Shown here: positions 58,029 to 64,000 of the stretch, one piece after another
Layout of the letters: each line of letters begins with the position of its first letter
Position numbering within the stretch: the stretch's first letter is position 1
Assembly (NCBI GenBank): GCA_945861875.1
Contig: CAMAWC010000003.1
Span: forward strand, 1-64,000
Length of the DNA: 64,000 nt
DNA from: Bordetella parapertussis
GTDB lineage: Bacteria > Pseudomonadota > Gammaproteobacteria > Burkholderiales > SG8-39
Direction: 5' to 3'
The notes under the pieces: model-generated
Told to the model about the DNA's origin: nothing
Database searches by the model: none
The model's input: only the letters and a program-made list of their open reading frames with translations
Position numbers and translations under genes: made by a program

Positions 58029-59171
58029 ATGCAAGGCAATATGTTTGACCCGAAACTCTACGATGCAGTCAGGCGCCCCCTGGGAGAGGCCAGCCACCTG
58101 CCGGCCTGGTGCTACACCTCGGAGGCGTTCTATCGCGCCGAAGTCGAGCGCATTTTTATGCGGACGTGGAATTTCATTGGCCGCGCCGATCAGCTTAAAA
58201 AGCCGGGGGACTATTTCACCGTCGAGATGACCGGGATTCCGCTCATCGTCTTGCGCGGCGCGGATGGGAAATTGAGTGCATTCGTCAATTCCTGCCGCCA
58301 TCGCGGCGCGCGCCTGCTCACCGGAGAGGGTTCGGGCCGCCGTACCATCGCCTGTCCGTATCATGCCTGGGTGTATGGAATGGACGGAAGCCTGCTTGCG
58401 GCGCAGGGCATGGATGGCATAGTGGATTTTCAACTTGGCGACCATGGTTTGCAATCCGTGCGCCTTGAAACCTGGGATGGTTTCGTTTTTGTCAATTTCG
58501 ATGCGGGGGCGGGCAGCCTTGACGAGTACCTCGGGGACCTGCCGCAGAGGATGGCCTCATACGATCTGGGCAGCATGGTGACGGTGCGGCGCAAGGAGTA
58601 CCAGATAGACTGCAACTGGAAGCTGCTTACCGAGAACTCGATGGAGGAATATCACACTTCGACGGTTCATCGTGGATCAATCGGGGCGCAGACGCTTACC
58701 TACGAAAAGGGGCGCGGGCAGTGGGAGGCCGGCCATTTGTTTTCGGAAAAATCCGTCGCGACCCTTCCCGGTGAAAAGGGCGGATTTCCGCATATCAAGT
58801 CCCTTACCGGGAACGCGGCGCAGGGAACCTACTTCGTTCTACTCAATCCCTGCACGACGCTGGCCCTGGCACAGGATTCCCTGATGTGGCTGGAGCTATA
58901 CCCCCTCGGGGCGGCACGAACAAAGCTGGTTGTCGGCTCCGCCTTCCCGCGTTCGACTGTCGAGCGCGCCGACTTTGAAGAGGTCGTCCAGATCTACTAC
59001 CGCAGGTGGGACAAGTCGATTCCCGAGGATAACTGGATTTCCGAGGAGCAGCAGCGCGGTCTGGAGTCGCCGCTGAGCAAGACCGGCAGGGTATCCCGGT
59101 TCGAGCCGGTCGTTCACAGTATGGCCAACTGGATCCTTGACCGGGTGCTGGAGGTTCCAGGCAAAAAATGA
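58029..59171 (+). CDS. Rieske non-heme iron oxygenase alpha subunit, copy 1
   Basis: Rieske CRHRG...CPYHAW; iron-site NWKLLTENSMEEYHTSTVH. Confidence 0.95.
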   Translation: MQGNMFDPKLYDAVRRPLGEASHLPAWCYTSEAFYRAEVERIFMRTWNFIGRADQLKKPGDYFTVEMTGIPLIVLRGADGKLSAFVNSCRHRGARLLTGEGSGRRTIACPYHAWVYGMDGSLLAAQGMDGIVDFQLGDHGLQSVRLETWDGFVFVNFDAGAGSLDEYLGDLPQRMASYDLGSMVTVRRKEYQIDCNWKLLTENSMEEYHTSTVHRGSIGAQTLTYEKGRGQWEAGHLFSEKSVATLPGEKGGFPHIKSLTGNAAQGTYFVLLNPCTTLALAQDSLMWLELYPLGAARTKLVVGSAFPRSTVERADFEEVVQIYYRRWDKSIPEDNWISEEQQRGLESPLSKTGRVSRFEPVVHSMANWILDRVLEVPGKK

Positions 59172-59288
59172 GTTCCCGTACACGTACCAATCACAGCAAA
59201 TACAAACCCAAACTGCCGGACCGCGCCACGGTTGCAGGTCAGACGGGTCTGCATCGCTGCATTGAAACAGCTGCCAAGGGGAAGTGAT

Positions 59289-60284
59289 ATGACGGACAAG
59301 AAGCTTGTAACCTATGTAAAGAATGTTCGCTCCCTCGGAGCGGTATTCGATCTCGACAAAGAGGTTTTCGCAAAGGTGGCCGCGCGCTTCCCGGAAGTCG
59401 CGAAGAGGCTTGATTTACGGATCGGCTACGACGACGACGAAGTGGCGAAATGGCTGCCGGAGGCCGAAATCCTGTTTGCCTGGGAGTTCGATCGCAGCAA
59501 TCTTGCCGTGGCGGCGCCCAAGCTGCAGTGGATACAGTTGATGGGCGCCGGCCTGGACCATCTGCTGCCGCTCGACTGGCTGCCTCCGAAAGTTCGCCTT
59601 GCCACCGCCGCCGGGGCTCATCATGACAAGGCGGGTGAGTTCCTGTCCACCGCCGTATTAATGCTGAACAACTGGATTCCGGCATTTGCCACGGAACAAC
59701 GATCGGCAAAGTGGGCAACGCGGTACTCCGGCCCGGTGACCGGGAAAACCGTCCTTCTGGTCGGCGTCGGCGGAACCGGGGGCGCTTGCGCCGAACGCTG
59801 CAAGGCGCTGGGCATGCAGGTATTGGGCGTGCGGCCGAGCCGCAGGCCGCACCCGGCGGTCGATGAGATGTTTGGCAGCGACGAGTTGAAATCTGTCCTG
59901 CCGCGCGCCGATTTCGTCGTCGTCACGGTGCCGCTGACCGAGCGCAACCGCGGCACCATCGGCCGCGAGGAATTCGCCTGCATGAAGCAGGGCGCGGGAC
60001 TGGTGAATATCGGTCGCCACGGCGTCGTGAATGAGGCGGCAATGATGGAGGCCCTGGAGAGCGGCAAACTCTCGGGTGCGGTACACGATCTGGAGGATCC
60101 GGCCGCCGTCCCTTGCGACAAGCGACTCTGGACAACGCCCAATTTGCTCATTATCCCGCATTGCCTGACCAATGATCCGGCAACATTTCGCGAACATGTG
60201 CTTGAAGTATTTTTCAAGAATGTCGATGAATACCTGGCCGGCCGAGAGCTTAAAACGCTGGTCGATCGGAAGCTGGGGTACTGA
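59289..60284 (+). CDS. D-2-hydroxyacid dehydrogenase family protein
   Basis: TVLLVGVGGTGGACAERCKALGM, FVVVTVPLTERNRGTIGREEF, NLLIIPH; start MTDKKLV. Confidence 0.88.
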   Translation: MTDKKLVTYVKNVRSLGAVFDLDKEVFAKVAARFPEVAKRLDLRIGYDDDEVAKWLPEAEILFAWEFDRSNLAVAAPKLQWIQLMGAGLDHLLPLDWLPPKVRLATAAGAHHDKAGEFLSTAVLMLNNWIPAFATEQRSAKWATRYSGPVTGKTVLLVGVGGTGGACAERCKALGMQVLGVRPSRRPHPAVDEMFGSDELKSVLPRADFVVVTVPLTERNRGTIGREEFACMKQGAGLVNIGRHGVVNEAAMMEALESGKLSGAVHDLEDPAAVPCDKRLWTTPNLLIIPHCLTNDPATFREHVLEVFFKNVDEYLAGRELKTLVDRKLGY

Positions 60285-60404
60285 ACCCCAACTGGGCATC
60301 TAAAAGGATCCGGTGTCAGGTAAAGAGCGCCGGGGCTGATTAATTGATAGCGCAACGCGGTCGCCATACCGCGGCAATGACTTCACATAAAAAAGGATTT
60401 TTCC

Positions 60405-61478
60405 ATGAGCAACCCACGTTACAAGTACAACGCCCTGATGGATTTGGTGGCGGCCCTTGGCACAAAAGTCGGCTTGCCGGCCGATCGTGCCAGAACGCAG
60501 GCGGAGATCCTGCTCGAAGGGGACCTGATGGGACACACGACGCACGGCCTGGCGCTGTTGCCGGGCATGCTCTCCGGGCTGGAGTCCGGAGCGATCCGCG
60601 CTTCCGGCGACCAGATTCAGGTATCGGATCACGGATCGACCATCGTATGGGATGCCGACCGCCTGCCGGGTACCTGGATGTTGACAGAGGCCATCTCCGA
60701 GGCCTGCCGCAGGATAGACAAACATCCGGTGATGACGGTTGTGCTCAAGCGCATGTCCCATATCGCGGCTCTTGGCGCCTATCTTCGCCAAGCGACCGAC
60801 AAGGGGCTGGTGATCTCGATCATGAATTCCGACCCTTCCATGCGCACCGTCGCGCCGGCCGGCGGGATGGAAGCGCAGTTGGCGGCAAACCCCATTGCGT
60901 TTGGCTATCCGACCGATACGGACCCGGTACTCATCGACGTCAGCACTTCCCCCGTTGCCAATGGCTGGGTTCGGCGCTGGGGCGCCGAAAAGAAAAAACT
61001 GCCGGGTAAATGGCTGCTCGACGCATCAGGAAATCCGACAGACGAGCCGGGTGCCTTGTTTGGTACGCCGAGTGGCGCGATGCTTCCGCTTGGCGGCCTG
61101 GAACTTGGGCACAAGGGCTTTGCCTGGGGGTTGATCGTCGAGGTGCTGACGGCGGGGCTATCGGGCCTCGGTCGAGCCGACAATGTCGCGCCTAACACCG
61201 GTACACCGGTTTTCCTGCAGATCATCGACCCGGATGCGTTTGCGGGAAAGACCGCATTGAAACGCGAGGCGGGTTGGCTGGCCAATGCCTGCCGCAATTC
61301 CAAACCGATTCGTCCCGGATCCACGGTGAGAATGCCGGGGGATTCGGCCCTGGCATCGCGCCGGCGCCAGCTTGCCGCCGGCGTGGAACTCTATCCGGCC
61401 ATTCCGCCCGAGTTGTCAAAATGGGCCGACAAGCTGGGTGTCAAAATGCCCGCGGCGATGGCTGAAGGCGCAGCCTGA
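60405..61478 (+). CDS. Malate/L-lactate/ureidoglycolate dehydrogenase (Ldh2/AllD) family protein
   Basis: EGDLMGHTTHGLALLPGML, QLAANPIAFGYPTDTDPVLIDVSTS, LGHKGFAWGLIVEVLTAGLSG. Confidence 0.92.
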   Translation: MSNPRYKYNALMDLVAALGTKVGLPADRARTQAEILLEGDLMGHTTHGLALLPGMLSGLESGAIRASGDQIQVSDHGSTIVWDADRLPGTWMLTEAISEACRRIDKHPVMTVVLKRMSHIAALGAYLRQATDKGLVISIMNSDPSMRTVAPAGGMEAQLAANPIAFGYPTDTDPVLIDVSTSPVANGWVRRWGAEKKKLPGKWLLDASGNPTDEPGALFGTPSGAMLPLGGLELGHKGFAWGLIVEVLTAGLSGLGRADNVAPNTGTPVFLQIIDPDAFAGKTALKREAGWLANACRNSKPIRPGSTVRMPGDSALASRRRQLAAGVELYPAIPPELSKWADKLGVKMPAAMAEGAA

Positions 61479-61489
61479 ATTTCCGCGCC

Positions 61490-62143
61490 GTGACGGCAGC
61501 AGCGCAGGAGCTTCGCCCAAACTGGCCCGACGGCCTTCCGCCCGAAAGGGCGAAGGACCTGATGGCGGCGGCGCTGGAGCTTTTTGCGCGGCATGACTAT
61601 TCATCCGTGACGATCAAGGATATTGCGCGCAGCCTGGGGGTGAATACCGCGCTTATCTACTATTACTTTGACAGCAAGGAAGACCTGTTCCGGGTCACCC
61701 TCGAGTATTTCATCCAGAAAGCCCTGGAAACCTTTCGCGGCCTTGAGCGTGCCAACGAGGATCCGGTGAAAATGCTTTCGGCATGGTTTTCCACCCAGGC
61801 GCGCCTCGCCGGCGAGATCCGCCAGTTGGTCAAGATCATGCTCGATTACAGTATCTCCGGAGGCCAGTCAAAAGTGGCGGACGCGGCGATTCATGTGTTC
61901 TACCAGCACGAGTTGAAGATACTCTCCAGTCGCATCCAGCTTGGTGTCAAAAAAGGAATCTTCCGTGCCGTCAATGTAAAAAGGGCGGCGCAACTCGCGT
62001 CGACCCATCTGGATGGAATCATGGTCGGTTCGCTGATGCATCCTGATTTTGACGTTGCCTCGGCGATTCGTGATTTTGAAGAGGTTTTTTGGAACTATCT
62101 TGGCTACAGTCCTGCCCGGAAAGTTTTGCTAAAACGCAGATGA
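61490..62143 (+). CDS. TetR/AcrR-family regulator
   Basis: RAKDLMAAALELFARHDYSSVTIKDIARSLGVNTALIYYYFDSKEDLF; GTG start. Confidence 0.94.
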   Translation: MTAAAQELRPNWPDGLPPERAKDLMAAALELFARHDYSSVTIKDIARSLGVNTALIYYYFDSKEDLFRVTLEYFIQKALETFRGLERANEDPVKMLSAWFSTQARLAGEIRQLVKIMLDYSISGGQSKVADAAIHVFYQHELKILSSRIQLGVKKGIFRAVNVKRAAQLASTHLDGIMVGSLMHPDFDVASAIRDFEEVFWNYLGYSPARKVLLKRR

Positions 62144-62155
62144 AAGGATAGCCGA

Positions 62156-63304
62156 ATGACCGAGCTTTTCGAGTCCAAAACCTATCGCGCGCTTCGCAAA
62201 CCGCTGCTTGATGCCGAGACCCTGCCGCCGGAGTGCTACACCTCGGCGGAGTTTCATCGCCGCGAGGTTGCCGAGATATTCCTGAAGAGCTGGAACCTCG
62301 TCGGTCGAACCGACTATGTGAAGAAAGCCGGTGACTATTTCACGCACACGGTGACGGGCGTGTCCTTCATCGTAATTCGCGGCGACGACGGCCGCATCCG
62401 GGCCCTGGTCAACTCCTGCACGCATCGCGGGACAAAGTTGCTCGAAGGTGAGGGCAATTGCCGCACGATCCGCTGCCCCTATCACAGCTGGATGTTTGAC
62501 CGGGACGGGGCGCTCAAAAGCGCGCCCTATATGCAGGACGTTCCGGGATTCTCCATGGGGGAAAATGGGCTCGTTGAAATCAGGCTGGAGGAGTGGTCGG
62601 GTTTCCTGTTCGTGAATTTTGACCCCGGGTGCGGCAAGCTGCGGGACTATCTTGGCGACCTGGATGCGTGGACGGAGTCCTACGAGTTTGGGCGCATGGT
62701 CACGGTCAAGCGCAAGGAGTTCGTGATCCGCGGAAACTGGAAAGGTTACGTGGAGAATTCCCTTGAGCACCTGCACCTGCCCACGGTGCATCAAAAGACC
62801 ATCGGCGGCGTGCAGGCGATATGGGAGCCGGTTGATGGAACGCCGGGAAACTATGTGATCCTGCGCTCGAAAACCGCCAATTCGCGTGCGACCCTTGGGA
62901 AGGATGTGGCATTTGACAGGATCGCCAGCCTGCGCGGACCGGCTGCTGAAGGGGCGCAGTACATATTGATTTATCCCTGCACCGTCATCGGGGCTGATCT
63001 GGATTGCATGTGGTTCAAGCAACTGCTGCCGGAAGGGCCCGATACGGTCCGGGTTGTCGCGGCGTTTTGCTTCACCCAGGAGGCGGTGGCAAGGCCGGAT
63101 TTCGAACAGGTGGTGCAGAGTTATCACAAACGGTTCGATCTGGTGATGGGTGAGGACAACGATATCTCGGGCAAGCATCTGGCCGGGGTGGAAAATCCCC
63201 TGGCCCGCCCGGGACGCTTTTCCAGTCTGGAGCCGCTGGTCCACCGCATCGATAACTGGATTGTCGACCGGGTGATCGGCCGCGGCGAAGGCGAAGCTAA
63301 GTAG
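62156..63304 (+). CDS. Rieske non-heme iron oxygenase alpha subunit, copy 2
   Basis: CTHRG...CPYHSW; NWKGYVENSLEHLHLPTVH. Confidence 0.95.
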   Translation: MTELFESKTYRALRKPLLDAETLPPECYTSAEFHRREVAEIFLKSWNLVGRTDYVKKAGDYFTHTVTGVSFIVIRGDDGRIRALVNSCTHRGTKLLEGEGNCRTIRCPYHSWMFDRDGALKSAPYMQDVPGFSMGENGLVEIRLEEWSGFLFVNFDPGCGKLRDYLGDLDAWTESYEFGRMVTVKRKEFVIRGNWKGYVENSLEHLHLPTVHQKTIGGVQAIWEPVDGTPGNYVILRSKTANSRATLGKDVAFDRIASLRGPAAEGAQYILIYPCTVIGADLDCMWFKQLLPEGPDTVRVVAAFCFTQEAVARPDFEQVVQSYHKRFDLVMGEDNDISGKHLAGVENPLARPGRFSSLEPLVHRIDNWIVDRVIGRGEGEAK

Positions 63305-63365
63305 GCGAAGTAGCCGGGGTGCGCATCCGCGTGCCCGATGGCAATTGGCAGGAGGAAGCTAGGAT

Positions 63366-64000
63366 ATGGACAAGGGGCAAGGCACAAGTGGCAGTACCGC
63401 GCCGGGTGGCGCAGAGCAGCGCCGGCTTGAGGCGAACGCAGAGGCTTTCCGGCGGCTGTGCACCTCTGATCCGGTACTCCTGGATGTCAGGCCGGCCATT
63501 GAGGTTGTACCGGGATTTACCCGCGAAACAATTCTCACCTCCGGACCACTGCTGGCATGGGATGAATACACGGGGGGGCAGCGTTCGGCAATCATCGGCG
63601 GGGCATTGTTCGAGGGGCTGGCAAGCGATGCCCTGGATGCCGAGAAAAAGCTGGCGGCGGGGAGCATCCGGCTGCGTGGCTGCCAGGAACTGAAGTGCGT
63701 AGGCTCTCTTGCCGGGATCTACACCGCATCGATGCCGGTCTTTGTCGTCAGCAACAAGGCTTTCGGCAATCTCGCCTACTGCAACATCTACGAGGGCACC
63801 AATCCGCGCAGGCTCAACTACGGCGTATATGACGATGGGGTGCGAGACCGGCTGCGTTACATCAGCGACATCATTGCTCCCGTTCTTGGCAGGGCGGTTC
63901 GTTCCGAGGGTGGCATACCGCTCAAATCCATCATGAGCCGCGCCCTGCACATGGGGGATGACCTGCACAGCAGGAATACCGCGGCTTCGCTGCTGTTTTC
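63366..64000 (+). CDS. DUF1116 (YlbE/AllG-like) protein, truncated by window end
   Basis: Not in ORF track; no stop through 64000. MDKGQGTSG...VLLDVRPAIEVVPGFTRETILTSGPLLAWDEYTGGQRSAIIGGALFEGLA...ALHMGDDLHSRNTAASLLF. Confidence 0.85.
   Translation, partial: MDKGQGTSGSTAPGGAEQRRLEANAEAFRRLCTSDPVLLDVRPAIEVVPGFTRETILTSGPLLAWDEYTGGQRSAIIGGALFEGLASDALDAEKKLAAGSIRLRGCQELKCVGSLAGIYTASMPVFVVSNKAFGNLAYCNIYEGTNPRRLNYGVYDDGVRDRLRYISDIIAPVLGRAVRSEGGIPLKSIMSRALHMGDDLHSRNTAASLLF

Noticed and set aside
62129-63244. 371-aa minus-strand ORF
   Set aside because: Antisense to Rieske oxygenase copy 2, whose motifs are unambiguous

Overview
The window is GC-rich chromosomal DNA from a betaproteobacterium (probably Burkholderiales-like, judged from protein families and gene style). 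I see about 60 protein genes and no rRNA, tRNA, CRISPR array or transposase. Content is dominated by uptake and catabolism of small organic acids, amides and amines: 11 Bug/TctC-type tripartite tricarboxylate transporter (TTT) binding proteins with no membrane subunits, two lone molybdopterin subunits, and two large catabolic gene sets. Set A (about 21.2-36.6 kb, minus strand): amidase, AtzG-like DUF4089 protein, three PuuE-like deacetylase-fold proteins, a single-chain triple-RidA protein, LivHMGF plus binding protein, isochorismatase-type hydrolase, alpha/beta hydrolase and an XRE-cupin regulator. Set B (52.2-64.0 kb, plus strand, runs off the window): glutamine-synthetase-like ligase, GST, taurine/nitrate-type ABC transporter, SDR, two Rieske oxygenases with a CntA-type Glu motif, a D-2-hydroxyacid dehydrogenase lacking the usual catalytic Glu, an AllD/Ldh-type dehydrogenase, TetR, and a DUF1116 (YlbE/AllG-like) gene. 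Set B is my best candidate for an undescribed C-N catabolic system. Outside genes I found a 31-bp hairpin family (4 copies, conserved loop), REP-like dispersed inverted repeats, a DUF1254/DUF1214 pseudogene, an unlisted 57-aa gene, and a triplicated AT-rich operator-like motif. All family calls are by eye from the translations; no database search was run.
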